NCBI GenBank assembly: GCA_039930045.1
Contig: JBDSQB010000023.1
Span: 48,400-112,399, forward strand
From: Chthoniobacterales bacterium
Lineage (GTDB): Bacteria; Verrucomicrobiota; Verrucomicrobiia; Chthoniobacterales; DASVRZ01
Reading direction: 5' to 3'
Length of the DNA stretch: 64,000 nucleotides
This document shows positions 24,931 to 37,611 of this stretch, piece after piece; the stretch's first letter is position 1, and the number at the start of each line of letters is the position of its first letter. The position numbers and the translations under genes were made by a program. The notes below the pieces were generated by a model, which was given only the letters and a program-made list of their open reading frames with translations, was not told where the DNA came from and did not search any database.

Positions 24931-25833
24931 ATGTCCGCGTCCACACGACTTTTGCCCGGCTTTCGGATCACGCTCACCGCGACGCTCCTGTATACCCTGG
25001 TGATCGTGCTCATCCCGCTGTCGGCGGCGTTTTTGAAGACTTTCACCATGACGTGGCCGGAGTTCTGGCGCGCGGTCTCGAGCCCGAGAGTGATGGCGTC
25101 TTATCGCGTGAGCTTCACCACCGCGATGGCCGCGACGCTGATCAATCTCGTCTTCGGCGGACTCATCGCGTGGGTTCTGGTGCGATATAAATTCCCCGGG
25201 AAACGCTTCATCGATGCCCTCATCGATCTGCCTTTTGCGCTGCCGACGGCGGTCGCGGGCATTGCGCTGACCACGATTTACGCGCCGAACGGCTGGATTG
25301 GAAAATATATCGAGCCTTGGAGCGATCAGGTGCAAAAACATTACGCCGACCTCAACCCGACTGGCGGCCTTGACCTTTATTTCGCCCAGAATGGACTCAA
25401 ACTCGCCTTCACGCCGGCGGGCATCACCATCGCGCTGATCTTTATCGGACTCCCTTTTGTCATTCGGACCGTCCAGCCGATTCTTCAAGATCTCGATCCG
25501 GGTTTGGAACAAGCCGCCGCCACCCTCGGCGCGAATCGCTGGCAAACCACCGTCCGCGTGATTTTGCCGGAGCTTTGGCCCGCGCTGATCGCCGGCTCGG
25601 CCATGTCGTTTGCCCGCGCACTGGGCGAATACGGCTCCGTCGTTTTCATCTCGGGCAACATGCCGATGCGAACCGAAATCACCCCGTTGCTGATCGTCAC
25701 CAAGCTCGAGCAATACGATTACAAAGGCGCGACGGCGCTGGCCGTCGTGATGCTCGTGATCTCATTTGTGATGCTGCTCTTGATCAATTTTCTGCAATCC
25801 CGCCTCAATCTCCGGGCGAAAATGACTGCCTAA
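24931..25833 (+). CDS. cysT: Sulfate/thiosulfate ABC transporter permease CysT
   Basis: 300 residues from the ATG at 24931 (MSASTRLLPGFRITL); a TTG at 24913 would add six. Six membrane helices are predicted. The block LIDLPFALPTAVAGIAL and the EAA loop EQAAATLGANRWQTTVRVILP are typical of CysT. It is the first gene of cysT-cysW-cysA. No sulfate-binding protein gene lies upstream, where msrA is found instead. Confidence 0.92.
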   Translation: MSASTRLLPGFRITLTATLLYTLVIVLIPLSAAFLKTFTMTWPEFWRAVSSPRVMASYRVSFTTAMAATLINLVFGGLIAWVLVRYKFPGKRFIDALIDLPFALPTAVAGIALTTIYAPNGWIGKYIEPWSDQVQKHYADLNPTGGLDLYFAQNGLKLAFTPAGITIALIFIGLPFVIRTVQPILQDLDPGLEQAAATLGANRWQTTVRVILPELWPALIAGSAMSFARALGEYGSVVFISGNMPMRTEITPLLIVTKLEQYDYKGATALAVVMLVISFVMLLLINFLQSRLNLRAKMTA

Positions 25834-26733
25834 ATGTCCGCCATCGTTTCCTCTCATCATTCCAGCGCCGAGGTTCGGGCCTCCACAGGCGAATCGACCT
25901 GGGTCCGCTGGCTGCTGACTTCGATAGCACTCATCTTCATCGCCGTCGTCCTGGTTTTCCCGCTGGTCACCGTCTTCGTGGAGGCGTTTCGGAAAGGGAT
26001 CGCCTTCTATTTCGAGGCGATCAAAGAACCCGATTCCATCGCGGCGATCCGGCTGACCCTGATCACCGTCGGCATCGCTGTGCCGCTCAATCTCCTTTTC
26101 GGCCTCGCCGCCTCGTGGTGCATCGCCAAGTTTGAGTTCCGTGGAAAATCGCTCCTCATTACGCTGATCGATTTGCCGTTTGCGGTTTCGCCCGTCATTT
26201 CCGGTTTGATTTACGTGCTCATTTTCGGTGCGCAAGGCTGGTACGGACATTATATCGATGCGGCGGACCCGATGTTTCCACACTTCCACGCCTGGCTGGT
26301 GGAGAAGGATTTCCGCATCATTTTCGCCGTGCCGGGGATTGTTCTGGCGACGATTTTTGTCACGTTCCCGTTCGTCGCGCGCGAGTTGATTCCCCTCATG
26401 GAAAGCCTCGGCAACGAGCAGGAGGAAGCCGCCATCACCTTGGGCGCCAGCGGTTTGCAGACGTTCTGGCGCGTCACCTTGCCTAACGTCAAATGGGGTC
26501 TGCTCTATGGCGTGATCCTTTGCAACGCCCGGGCGATGGGAGAATTTGGCGCAGTCTCAGTCGTCTCCGGCCACATTCGCGGGCTGACCAACACCATTCC
26601 GCTGCATGTGGAAATTCTCTATAACGACAACAATTCCGCCGCTGCTTTCGCCGTCGCTTCCGTGCTCGCTTTTCTGGCCGTGATCACGCTCGTGCTGAAA
26701 CGTCTCGCCGAAAGCCACATCCACGAACCATGA
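25834..26733 (+). CDS. cysW: Sulfate/thiosulfate ABC transporter permease CysW
   Basis: 299 residues beginning directly after the cysT stop. Membrane helices alternate with the blocks [19 protein letters not shown] and [21 protein letters not shown]. The C-terminal [26 protein letters not shown] is diagnostic of CysW. It pairs with CysT to form the channel of the sulfate importer. Confidence 0.93.
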   Translation: MSAIVSSHHSSAEVRASTGESTWVRWLLTSIALIFIAVVLVFPLVTVFVEAFRKGIAFYFEAIKEPDSIAAIRLTLITVGIAVPLNLLFGLAASWCIAKFEFRGKSLLITLIDLPFAVSPVISGLIYVLIFGAQGWYGHYIDAADPMFPHFHAWLVEKDFRIIFAVPGIVLATIFVTFPFVARELIPLMESLGNEQEEAAITLGASGLQTFWRVTLPNVKWGLLYGVILCNARAMGEFGAVSVVSGHIRGLTNTIPLHVEILYNDNNSAAAFAVASVLAFLAVITLVLKRLAESHIHEP

Positions 26734-27716
26734 GCATCGAAGTCACCAATCTGACCAAGCGTTTCGGCACGACCGCCGCCTTGGAAAACATCAATCTCTC
26801 CGTCGAACGCGGCGAGTTGATTGCCCTGCTCGGCCCCTCCGGCTCGGGAAAAACGACGCTTCTGCGCATTCTGGCCGGACTCGAAACGCACGATTCCGGC
26901 ACGGTCTGGATCAATGGCGAGGACTCGACCCAAGTCCCGGTGCGCAAGCGCCAGACGGGATTTGTCTTCCAGCATTACGCGCTTTTCCGGCACATGAACG
27001 TGTTTGAAAACATCGCCTTTGGAATCAAAGTCCGCCCTTTTTGGAAGCGCCCCAAGTCGTCTGAAATCAAGGAAAAGGTCAACCGGCTCCTAGATCTCGT
27101 GCAGCTTTCTGGATTCGGAAAACGCCTCCCATCGCAGCTTTCGGGAGGTCAGCGGCAACGCGTCGCCCTCGCTCGTGCCCTCGCCATTGATCCCAAACTC
27201 CTCCTGCTCGACGAGCCGTTTGGCGCACTCGACGCGCGTGTTCGCAAAGATCTTCGCCGCTGGGTCCGCGAGTTGCACGACCAGCTTCACATCACGACCA
27301 TTTTCGTGACGCACGACCAGGATGAGGCTCTCGAAATCGCCGACCGCGTGGTCGTCATGCGCAATGCCCAAATCGAGCAGATTGGAACTCCCCAGGATGT
27401 CTATGACCATCCGACGAGTCCGTTTGTGGCGCAGTTTTTGGGGACGGTTTCCGAGATGAATGTCGAGAACGGCACCGCTTACATTCGCCCGCATCACGTC
27501 GAACTCGCGATTCACTCCAACAGCGAGGCCCAAGTGGAAATGATCGTTCGCGAGATTCACGCCGCCGGTCCGATGGCGCGTATTGATTTGGAACGCGCCG
27601 ACACCGGTGAAAAAATCGAGTCGGCTCTCACTCGTCAGGCGCTGAACGAATTGCAACTCGTCAGCGGCCAGCGCGTCTTCGCCAAGATTCGCGAAAGCAG
27701 CGTCTTTCCGAAATAA
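26730..27716 (+). CDS. cysA: Sulfate/thiosulfate ABC transporter ATPase CysA
   Basis: 328 residues. The Walker A is [16 protein letters not shown], the signature [15 protein letters not shown] and the Walker [17 protein letters not shown] with the switch His in [10 protein letters not shown]-terminal TOBE-like region follows. The start overlaps the cysW stop by 4 bases (ATGA). It energises the CysT-CysW channel. It converges on rpoD. Confidence 0.94.
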   Translation: MSIEVTNLTKRFGTTAALENINLSVERGELIALLGPSGSGKTTLLRILAGLETHDSGTVWINGEDSTQVPVRKRQTGFVFQHYALFRHMNVFENIAFGIKVRPFWKRPKSSEIKEKVNRLLDLVQLSGFGKRLPSQLSGGQRQRVALARALAIDPKLLLLDEPFGALDARVRKDLRRWVRELHDQLHITTIFVTHDQDEALEIADRVVVMRNAQIEQIGTPQDVYDHPTSPFVAQFLGTVSEMNVENGTAYIRPHHVELAIHSNSEAQVEMIVREIHAAGPMARIDLERADTGEKIESALTRQALNELQLVSGQRVFAKIRESSVFPK

Positions 27717-27738
27717 CGAAAGACGCCGCAAAGCGGAG

Positions 27739-29832
<2,094 letters not shown>

Positions 29833-29872
29833 AACCAGCTCTGGATGATTAACAAACTGCCCGCTCCATTTT

Positions 29873-31672
29873 TTAGAACGGATCCTCGGTCGAGATCGAG
29901 GGCTGCGGAACTTCCATGAGGACGGTTTTGAGGTCAAGGATTTCTTTCTGTTGTTTTTGCCACGGGGCGATGTCCTGACCGGCGGCGAGGGCAGTGATGA
30001 GCGATTGCTGGACGCGTTTGAGCTGGCGGCTGATCTGGGTCGCGCAGAAATCTTTCCAGAAACGGTGGGCGGATTCCTCGGCGTCGGCGAGACGTTCGTT
30101 GAGCAGGCCGACTGCGTAGGCTTCCTCGGACGAATCGAGCGAGGACAGGAAGGATGAAATGGAACTCGGCTTCTGCGCATCGACCGGCGAAAAGATGATT
30201 TTCTCGAAGAAATCCGCCCCGGCCTGGCCCTCGATAACTTTCAGCCACGGCTGTGAACGGATCGTTTCCCGCAGCGACAAACTGCGCAGCGCAAAGAGGC
30301 AGAGCATCCGCATGGCGTGCGTCGGCGGCTCGAATGGCAGCCCTTCGTCAGGCGAATTTTCATTCGAGTTAGAGGCGACTGGACGGTTGCGCGGGATGAG
30401 CTTTTCAAAGTCCTCCCGCAGAATCCCGATCCGCGACACCGTCTTGCTGATCGCGTCCTCGCGCACCACGGGGTCCTTCGCCAGCGCGATAAACTCCCCC
30501 ATTTTCCGCGCAAACTGCTGGCGCGCCCGCACATCCGCATTCCCCGGCAACCGCGCGATCTGGAAATCGAAGAACCCCGGCGCGTTCTCGATGATCTCGC
30601 GAAACGCATCCGGTCCCTGCGTGCGTATCAGCGAGTCGGGGTCCTCCCCCGGCGGCATCGTCGCGACCCGCACGAGCAAACCCTGGTCGAGCAACGCCGC
30701 CAGCGAACGCTCCGCCGCTTTTTCACCCGCCGCATCCGCGTCGAAACACAGTACCACCCCCTCCACAAACCGCTTCAACATTCCGGCCTGACGCTCCGTA
30801 AACGCCGTCCCCTGCGGCGCGACCACGTTTCGCACCCCGGCCTCGAAGGCGCTGATCAAATCAATCTGCCCTTCGCAGACGATCGCCGTTTTCGCGTTGA
30901 TCAGATCCCTCTTACTCGCATGGAGGCCAAAAAGGACGTTGCCCTTCGTAAAGAGCATCGTCTCCGGCGAGTTCACATATTTCGCAGTGTCCGAGGCATC
31001 GAGCACCCGACCCGAAAACGCGATCACCTCCCCGTAATCATTGCGAATCGGAAACATCAGCCGGTCGCGAAACCGGTCATAATACTCCTCGCTCTCCTCC
31101 CGCGTGCTCACCAGGCCGCTCTTCGCAATCTCATTCCGCGTAAACCCCCGCAACTCCGCGAAATGGCTCAACGCATCCCACGAATCCGGCGCGTAACCCA
31201 GCGTCCAATTCACCGCCACCTCGCCCGTCAGCCCCCTTCCCTTCAGATAATCCCGCGCCTTCGCCGCCGCCGGAGTCCTCATTAAATTTCGGTGAAACCA
31301 ATCCGCCGCCTCCTTGTGCAACTCCAGCAACCGCTTCCTCAGCCGCAGCCGCGCATCGTCCTCCGCCGACATCTGCTCCTCCACAATCGCGATCCCCGCC
31401 CGGTCGGCCAGCCGTTTCACCGAACTGACGAAATCCAGATTCTCATACGCCATCACAAATCGGAACACGCTCCCGCCCGCCCCGCAGCCGAAGCAATGAT
31501 ACGATTGACGCGCCGGATTGATGTGGAAACTCGGCGTCTTTTCATTGTGAAACGGACACAGCGCCTTCCACACCGACCCCGCGCGCTTGACCGGGAAATA
31601 CGACCCGATCACCTCCACAATGTCATTCGCGGCGGCCACCTGCTCGATCGTGTCTGGAGGAATCATACCCAT
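29873..31672 (-). CDS. dnaG: DNA primase
   Basis: 599 residues. It makes RNA primers at the replication fork. The CHC2 zinc ribbon has Cys39, His42, Cys60 and Cys63 ([22 protein letters not shown]). The primase core has [14 protein letters not shown], and the TOPRIM acidic motifs are [13 protein letters not shown] and [12 protein letters not shown]. The DnaB-binding C-terminal domain is weakly conserved, as is usual. ATG codons at residues 1 and 3 are both possible starts. It precedes rpoD in the classic macromolecular-synthesis order. Confidence 0.94.
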   Translation of the reverse strand: MGMIPPDTIEQVAAANDIVEVIGSYFPVKRAGSVWKALCPFHNEKTPSFHINPARQSYHCFGCGAGGSVFRFVMAYENLDFVSSVKRLADRAGIAIVEEQMSAEDDARLRLRKRLLELHKEAADWFHRNLMRTPAAAKARDYLKGRGLTGEVAVNWTLGYAPDSWDALSHFAELRGFTRNEIAKSGLVSTREESEEYYDRFRDRLMFPIRNDYGEVIAFSGRVLDASDTAKYVNSPETMLFTKGNVLFGLHASKRDLINAKTAIVCEGQIDLISAFEAGVRNVVAPQGTAFTERQAGMLKRFVEGVVLCFDADAAGEKAAERSLAALLDQGLLVRVATMPPGEDPDSLIRTQGPDAFREIIENAPGFFDFQIARLPGNADVRARQQFARKMGEFIALAKDPVVREDAISKTVSRIGILREDFEKLIPRNRPVASNSNENSPDEGLPFEPPTHAMRMLCLFALRSLSLRETIRSQPWLKVIEGQAGADFFEKIIFSPVDAQKPSSISSFLSSLDSSEEAYAVGLLNERLADAEESAHRFWKDFCATQISRQLKRVQQSLITALAAGQDIAPWQKQQKEILDLKTVLMEVPQPSISTEDPF

Positions 31673-31997
31673 CGGCGCCGAGTGTAGCCGATTGTCCCCC
31701 GATGCGAAACGGCTTTCCTAAACAACCCCGCGCCCGGCCTTGATCCGAGTTTCATATCCATGGCAGCAGCCCCTCCGAGAAGCGCGGGCGGCCCGCCGGC
31801 CCCATTCCAAGCCTCGCCGAATGGACGTTTCCTCTGGAAGCGCCACTCCTCCCTCTCGACCTCACAGTTCATTCCTGCGCACCTCTGCCCCGACCCTCCC
31901 GACCTCACAGTCGGGGCGATGCCGGTCCTTCGGACCTGATTCGACTGAAACTCGAATCTATAAATAGGCCGACCCTAACGGGTCTAGGGACACCAGC
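31673..31997. other. Intergenic region between thiS and dnaG
   Basis: 325 bases without a gene. It holds two direct copies of 'gacctcacagt' (31858 and 31901) and a cluster of perfect hairpins at 31888-31984, annotated separately. The promoter of dnaG must lie at its low-coordinate end, but I cannot point to it. Confidence 0.6.
31888..31984. repeat. Array of four perfect hairpins
   Basis: Within 97 bases there are four separate inverted repeats. CCCCGAC/GTCGGGG spans 31888-31894 and 31910-31916. GGTCC-ttc-GGACC spans 31924-31936. GATTCGA-ctgaaac-TCGAATC spans 31938-31958. GACCC-taac-GGGTC spans 31971-31984. No T-run follows on either strand, so they do not look like simple terminators. The array may be a structured RNA or a dispersed repeat element. 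Confidence 0.5.
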
Positions 31998-32201
31998 CTA
32001 CCCCCCGGCGACGACTCGGATGAATTCGATCTCGTCGGCCTCGGCGATACGAATGGAACTCCACTCGTTTTTGAGCAGCGCGGTGTGGTTGTGCTCGATG
32101 ATGAGGGGTTGATTTTCCAAACCCAAAACGCTGAGAAGCTGCGGGAGGGTGAGGTCGGGCGGGACGGTGCGGGCGATGCCGTTGACCGTGATCTCAATCA
32201 T
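31998..32201 (-). CDS. thiS: Sulfur carrier protein ThiS
   Basis: 67 residues from the ATG at 32201 (MIEITVNGIARTVPPDLTLP). A beta-grasp fold is expected, and the protein ends in the obligatory Gly-Gly (RVVAGG), which is adenylated and thiocarboxylated to donate sulfur for the thiazole of thiamin. The start overlaps the thiH stop by 8 bases, so they are coupled. The longer open frame to 32303 is inside thiH. Confidence 0.88.
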   Translation of the reverse strand: MIEITVNGIARTVPPDLTLPQLLSVLGLENQPLIIEHNHTALLKNEWSSIRIAEADEIEFIRVVAGG

Positions 32202-33327
32202 GGTGGAGGATGGCGGCGTCCCAGTCTTTCCAGACGGCTTCGTAGCCGCGCTCGCGCAGCACTCCGGCGATCTCGCTCGGGGTGCGTTCGTCGGCGATTT
32301 CAAACTGGCCCGTGGCCGACTCCGCGCCGCTCGTTTCGGCGACGGGACGACCGCGAACGGTAAGATGCAGCGATTCCTTCCCCTGCCCCGTGTAACCGCC
32401 CGGCTCGGTGTGGCTGCCAGCGCTCATCATGGTGATGCCGAGGGGAATCATGGCGTCGCGCAAGGCAGCGGGTTCGCGCGTGCTCAGGACGATGCCAATT
32501 TGCGGAAAGCAGAGGCGCAGGGCGCAAACGAGCTGGACGTATTCGCGGTCGGGCAGACTGTATTTCGGCGAAAATTCCCCCGCCGCCGGGCGCATGCGCG
32601 GCAGGGAGACGGTGAGCTGCGCCTTCCAGCATTTCCGCAGAAGATACTCGAGGTGACGCGCGAGTGCATTCGCCTCAAACTCCCATTCGTAGAGGCCGAA
32701 CAACGCCCCGATGCCGATCCGGCGGAAGCCTGCGTCGTAGGCGCGCTCGGGGCAATCCAGCCTCCAGTCGAAGTTTTTCTTCGGTCCAGAGATGTGCAAC
32801 TCGGCATACGTCTCGCGGTGATACGTTTCCTGGTAAACGACGAGTCCCTCGGCTCCGGCGGCGACGAGCGGGGCGTATTCGGCGGTTTTCATGGGGCCGA
32901 CTTCCAGTGAAATGGACGGCATTTCCTCGCGCAGCCGGCGCACGCAACGCTCGAGGTAGCCATTGGAGACGAATTTCGGATGCTCCCCGGCGACGAGGAG
33001 GATATTGCGAAAACCTTCCGCCGCCAGATGCCGCGCCTCGGCGGCCATTTGCTCGACTTCGAGCGTGACGCGAACGATGGGGTTATCGCGGGAAAAGCCG
33101 CAATACGCGCAGGTGTTGATGCATTCGTTCGACAAATAGAGCGGGGCAAAGAGCCGCATCGCCTTGCCGAAATTGCGCGCGGTAATCGCGGAACTTTCCG
33201 CCGCCATCTCCTCCAGCTTCGAGTCGGATTTGGGTGAAATCAGACCCGCGAACCTCCGCAGCAACGGCGAGAGCGGAGTTTGAGTCTGATGGTAGGAATC
33301 GGAAAATGACACGGCGTCGGCCAACAT
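32194..33327 (-). CDS. thiH: 2-iminoacetate synthase (tyrosine lyase), radical SAM
   Basis: 377 residues from the ATG at 33327 (MLADAVSFSDSYHQT); a TTG at 33351 would add eight. The radical-SAM cluster motif is NECINTCAYCGF. LVAGEHPKF and LEVGPM follow as in ThiH. The C-terminus contains LPLGITMMSAGSHTEPGGY-like sequence, typical of ThiH/BATS-domain enzymes. It splits tyrosine to dehydroglycine for the thiamin thiazole ring. thiG and thiF are not in the window. Confidence 0.9.
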   Translation of the reverse strand: MLADAVSFSDSYHQTQTPLSPLLRRFAGLISPKSDSKLEEMAAESSAITARNFGKAMRLFAPLYLSNECINTCAYCGFSRDNPIVRVTLEVEQMAAEARHLAAEGFRNILLVAGEHPKFVSNGYLERCVRRLREEMPSISLEVGPMKTAEYAPLVAAGAEGLVVYQETYHRETYAELHISGPKKNFDWRLDCPERAYDAGFRRIGIGALFGLYEWEFEANALARHLEYLLRKCWKAQLTVSLPRMRPAAGEFSPKYSLPDREYVQLVCALRLCFPQIGIVLSTREPAALRDAMIPLGITMMSAGSHTEPGGYTGQGKESLHLTVRGRPVAETSGAESATGQFEIADERTPSEIAGVLRERGYEAVWKDWDAAILHHD

Positions 33328-33375
33328 GGACGACGCCTGCCCAAAAGACAACTTGAAGCCGGATGGAGGCCGGAA

Positions 33376-34635
33376 TTAAGCCGCGACCGTTTCCGCCGTT
33401 TCGACTGGCTCCAAAACATCGCTGATGTGCTGCTCCAGACGTTCGACAATGGCGTCCCAGGAATTCAGCTTGGTGAGTTCCAGTCCGAGTTGAATCGCCT
33501 CCGTGTCGGGCGAGGAAACGGCGCGTTCGCAATAAGAGATAAACTCCTCGTGCGAGTGCGACACGGCGACCACGTCGGAGAATTGCAGGATCACGTCTTC
33601 GATCGCGGTCGAGACGATGGGTCGGCCCGTCGCCATGTATTCGAGGGCTTTCGTGGGATTGATAAATTCCGTCGCCTCGTTGATTGCAAACGGCATCAGG
33701 CAAACGTCAAACGCCTTCACGTAACTGGGCAGTTCCTCATATTGACGCCCGCCGACCCAGTGGAGATTTTCGCGCTGTGGAAACTGCGCCGGATCGACCT
33801 TGATCACAGGGCCAACCACCACGACCTGCCACTCGGGATGTGCGTCAGCCATTTTAGCTAGAAGGTCGTAATCCATCCGCTCATCGACGCAGCCAAAGAA
33901 ACCTAGTACCGGTCCTTGCAAGTGAGCCAGGTCCGCAGGGATCGGAGTCTCCTCCAGACGCGCCTTGCCGAAGTGCGCGATCTCCACGCCGCAGCCATAG
34001 GAGTGGCAGTTTTCATTGTGCAAAACCTTGGCCTGATGAATCTTCGGCCCACCTGCAAAGACGACATCGGCGAGTTCCAGTAGAATGCGCTCGCGCCGTA
34101 CTAACTCCGCTGGCGCTCCGCGAAATTGCGAGAGCTGATCCATGCAATCATAGACGTTGGCAATCTCATTCATCTGCCCCGCAAACGCGGTCACCGCCAT
34201 GGGATCGTAGAACCATTGCACGGGTTCGAAAAAAGTTTCCCCCAGTGGACCGGCGAGCAAATCCTCAACGACTTTGCGCCGCTCGGCATCGACCCGCGCA
34301 GCGTCCTCGCGCCATGCTTCGGGAAAATGCGGGCGCACGACAGTGATGTTAGGAAACTTCTCCTGCTGCGCGATGGCGATCTCAGTCGTGTCGTTCAGAT
34401 GTCCCAGATACCAGGGCTCCTCGACGAAGAGGATCGGATGATTTTTGGAGAGCCGGGAAAGAAATTGCTGCGGCCTCTGCCAGACCCAATCCCAGCGCAA
34501 ATGCGAGTGAACTAGAATGGGATACTCGCGGTCGGCTTTCATCTGCCTTCTGTTTTTCGCGACGTCGTTTTCAGCCGCCATCACATGCAGGGATTGCGAA
34601 GATTTACCGTTGGTGGTGTGGTCGATGGTTCTCAT
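33376..34635 (-). CDS. Glycosyltransferase, GT4-like
   Basis: 419 residues from the ATG at 34635, which is preceded by AGGA about four bases upstream; the frame is open to 34695. The N-terminal part has VHSHLRWDWVWQRPQQFL, found in a family of polysaccharide glycosyltransferases. The C-terminal half has GPVLGFFGCVDERMDYDLL and the nucleotide-sugar block PTKALEYMATGRPIVST. It probably transfers a sugar during polysaccharide synthesis; donor and acceptor are unknown. It is divergent from the GH2 gene. Confidence 0.85.
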   Translation of the reverse strand: MRTIDHTTNGKSSQSLHVMAAENDVAKNRRQMKADREYPILVHSHLRWDWVWQRPQQFLSRLSKNHPILFVEEPWYLGHLNDTTEIAIAQQEKFPNITVVRPHFPEAWREDAARVDAERRKVVEDLLAGPLGETFFEPVQWFYDPMAVTAFAGQMNEIANVYDCMDQLSQFRGAPAELVRRERILLELADVVFAGGPKIHQAKVLHNENCHSYGCGVEIAHFGKARLEETPIPADLAHLQGPVLGFFGCVDERMDYDLLAKMADAHPEWQVVVVGPVIKVDPAQFPQRENLHWVGGRQYEELPSYVKAFDVCLMPFAINEATEFINPTKALEYMATGRPIVSTAIEDVILQFSDVVAVSHSHEEFISYCERAVSSPDTEAIQLGLELTKLNSWDAIVERLEQHISDVLEPVETAETVAA

Positions 34636-34810
34636 ATTTCCTATCACAACGCGCGGGACACCGCGAGTGTTGGTAAGTGTTCGCCCTGATGACATGATCC
34701 GCGCGAAAGCCAGCGCGAAATATGCTGCCGCTCCTAACTTCTAACATCGCGGGCATTTCTCGCGGAATAATGTCAATCCGACGAGTGGAGTTTCATCGTT
34801 ATCTTAGGAC

Positions 34811-37597
34811 ATGCGCACCCGTTCCTATCTCCCGCGTCCGGAGTATCCCCGGCCAGATCGTCAGAGAAGTTTTGTTCACGGTGTGGATTGGTTGAACTTA
34901 AACGGCTCATGGGAGTTTCGCTTCGATGGAGATCGCCGGGGCGTCGAGGATGAATGGTTTCTAACCTCGGAGAAACCTTGGAACGACCAGATCGTAGTCC
35001 CGTTTTGCTGGGAGTCGCTCGCGGCCTGGGGCGAGGCGGATTCTGCGGGAAATGATCACTATTTTTCACCGCGGCCCTATCTGAATCCATTGGAAGTCAC
35101 CATGAAAAATCACCGGGGCGCGGCTCGTTACGAAGTCGGCTGGTATCGCCGCCTGATCGTTGTTCCCGAGAACGAGCACTGGGCTGGCAAGCGCGCGATC
35201 CTGCACGTGGGTGCCGCTGATTTTCGCACGGACGCCTGGTGCAACGGTCACTGGCTCGGCTATTGGGAGGACGGCTATACGCCATTCGAGTTTGATCTCA
35301 CCGACCATCTAACTCGCACTCCCGATGGAAAACTGGAGGCGTTGTTAGTACTCCGCGTCGAGGACCCAATGGACAATCGCGAGCAGCCTGTCGGCAAGCA
35401 ATGGGGCTGGTATAGCTCTGCGAGCGGCATCTGGCAGACGGTTTTTGTGGAGCCGCGAGCGGCGTTGCACATCAAGCGTTTTGAGGTTTTTCCAGACATC
35501 GCTAACAAGCGCGCGGTACTGCGGATTTTCACAAACGGCCCAGGGGAATTACTCATCGATGTGACGACTCCAACCGGCGAAATATTATCGCAGAAGCAAA
35601 CTGTATTAGAAATGTTTTCCGAGACTAAAATCGAACTCGCCCCCGTCATTCTCTGGGACACACACGCGCCAAATCTCTACCAGCTCAAGTTAACATTGGC
35701 CGGCGATTTGCCCGATGTGGTTTACGGTTATTTTGGGATGCGCAGTCTTGCCGCTGCTCCACCGTCGGGCACCGCGCCTGCCGCGCTCATCTTCAACGGC
35801 AAGCCGATCTACCTGCGCGGTGCGCTCTATCAAAGCTATCATTGCGACGGCGTTTACACGGCGGGCGACTTGCAGACTTTGCGCGACGACATCGCTCAGG
35901 CTCGGCGTTTCGGCTTCGATTTTCTGCGCGTGCATATCAAAATCGACGACCCGCTTTTGCTGCATGAGGCGGACATTTCCGGCATGTTGTTGATGACCGA
36001 TTTTCCTAACTTCGGCGAGGGCGGCAACACGCCACTGGGCCGCCGCCGCTTCGAGAAAATGATGCGCGCCGCCATCTCGCGGGACATTAATCATCCCTCG
36101 ATTATCGCGTGGTGTTTGTTTAACGAAACCTGGGGTTTCGGTGGCCAGTCGGAGTTTGTTAGTGCGATCAATCCCAGCCTTCCGCCGCTCTCGAAAGAAG
36201 TGCGCGAGCCCGGCACGAAAATGGTCAACACTGAGTCGTGGAAGTGGATCGACGAAATGTGGAAGATCGCCAAATCGCTCGATCCATCGCGCTTGATCGA
36301 GGACATGAGCGTGGTCGCCTGGGATCACTTGCAGAACTATGGCCACGGCGATACCGACATTAATTCCTGGCACTTTTACACCAACAACTATGAGTTTGCC
36401 CGCAAGCACATCGAGAATGTGGTTAAGGAAACTTACCAGGGCTCCGACTACAATTACGTGCCCGGTTTTCATCAGGGTTCGCAACCTCTGATTAACAGCG
36501 AATATGGCGGTGTCGGCGCGCTCGATGGCGACATCGATGTTAGCTGGAGCTTTAAGTTTCTAACCAATGAACTTCGGCGTCACCAGCCGCTTTCGGCTTA
36601 CATTTTTACCGAGCTGCACGATGTCGAGTGGGAGCGCAATGGCTTCCTCAATTACGATCGTACTCCCAAGGCATTCGGTTACAATCCGACGCTCGTAAAC
36701 CAGGGCGATGTGCTGCCGATCGACGCGCCGCCTGTCAGCCGTCACGCGGCGGGCAGCGAGGTGAATGTCGATGTCTATTCCTCTCATTTCTCACGAAAAG
36801 ATTACGGTCCAGTGACATTGCATTGGAGGTTGAGCGGGATTGATAGCCTGGGCTGGGTCGAGGATGAATTGCTAACAGGCTCGACTTCCATTGCGTTCAC
36901 GCCGCATCGCGTGGAGCTGGCGCACGTCGTCCCATTGCGGATGCCCGGGCGAACGATGTCCTGCACGCTTTGGGTCGCTGCCGTGACGGATCGCGGCGTG
37001 GTCGTGGCGCGCAATTACATCCAGTTCTATGTCGATGGACAGAGCCCGGCGCGCGATTTTTCCAATGGCAGATGCATCGTGCGGCTGAACCCCGAAGATT
37101 GGAGTGAGGCGAGCTGGTCCGGCGGACAATCCACGCGTGAGGAGGCCGCGAGGGACGGCCTTTGTTTCGGACGCGGACGCGGGTGGTTTGAATGGTCGAT
37201 TCCGAAAGATGGATTTCCCCAGCAGCCGGGGAGCATCAATGTTCTTTGCGAAGCCTCGGCGCGACGCGAGGGCCAGTCCCAGACGGATGCATTTTCGACC
37301 CCGTCGTCGTTCCAGCTTCTGCTGAATGGACTGGCGATTCAGAAGCAGATTCTTCCGAACCATCCACACGACGCGCGTGGCGCACTGAGTTATCTGCGAG
37401 GCGGGCGCGGCGCGTATGGTTATCTCATCCATGCGCGCATCGAGGGCGACCTGCTTCAGCAAATCTGCCAGCACGAGGGCGATCACTGGCACCTGCGCTG
37501 CGTCATTCCCGAGGATGCGGAATATCCCGGCGGGCTGACGATTTACGCTGGGGATTGCGGCCGTTTCCCGATCATGCCGACTCTGGTGATCGAGTGA
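34811..37597 (+). CDS. Glycoside hydrolase family 2 protein (beta-galactosidase/glucuronidase type)
   Basis: 928 residues with the GH2 order: a jellyroll sugar-binding domain (NLNGSWEFRFDG, VPFCWES, YEVGWYRR), an immunoglobulin-like domain, and a TIM barrel (RGALYQSYHCDG, FGFDFLRVHIKIDDPLL). The acid/base Glu is in AWCLFNETWG and the nucleophile Glu in LINSEYGG. A further C-terminal beta-rich part extends it beyond a minimal GH2. No signal peptide is visible, so a cytoplasmic enzyme is likely. The exact sugar (beta-galactoside, beta-glucuronide or beta-mannoside) cannot be told. It opens the glycan-use locus. Confidence 0.88.
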   Translation: MRTRSYLPRPEYPRPDRQRSFVHGVDWLNLNGSWEFRFDGDRRGVEDEWFLTSEKPWNDQIVVPFCWESLAAWGEADSAGNDHYFSPRPYLNPLEVTMKNHRGAARYEVGWYRRLIVVPENEHWAGKRAILHVGAADFRTDAWCNGHWLGYWEDGYTPFEFDLTDHLTRTPDGKLEALLVLRVEDPMDNREQPVGKQWGWYSSASGIWQTVFVEPRAALHIKRFEVFPDIANKRAVLRIFTNGPGELLIDVTTPTGEILSQKQTVLEMFSETKIELAPVILWDTHAPNLYQLKLTLAGDLPDVVYGYFGMRSLAAAPPSGTAPAALIFNGKPIYLRGALYQSYHCDGVYTAGDLQTLRDDIAQARRFGFDFLRVHIKIDDPLLLHEADISGMLLMTDFPNFGEGGNTPLGRRRFEKMMRAAISRDINHPSIIAWCLFNETWGFGGQSEFVSAINPSLPPLSKEVREPGTKMVNTESWKWIDEMWKIAKSLDPSRLIEDMSVVAWDHLQNYGHGDTDINSWHFYTNNYEFARKHIENVVKETYQGSDYNYVPGFHQGSQPLINSEYGGVGALDGDIDVSWSFKFLTNELRRHQPLSAYIFTELHDVEWERNGFLNYDRTPKAFGYNPTLVNQGDVLPIDAPPVSRHAAGSEVNVDVYSSHFSRKDYGPVTLHWRLSGIDSLGWVEDELLTGSTSIAFTPHRVELAHVVPLRMPGRTMSCTLWVAAVTDRGVVVARNYIQFYVDGQSPARDFSNGRCIVRLNPEDWSEASWSGGQSTREEAARDGLCFGRGRGWFEWSIPKDGFPQQPGSINVLCEASARREGQSQTDAFSTPSSFQLLLNGLAIQKQILPNHPHDARGALSYLRGGRGAYGYLIHARIEGDLLQQICQHEGDHWHLRCVIPEDAEYPGGLTIYAGDCGRFPIMPTLVIE

Positions 37598-37611
37598 AAA
37601 ACTACTAACTG

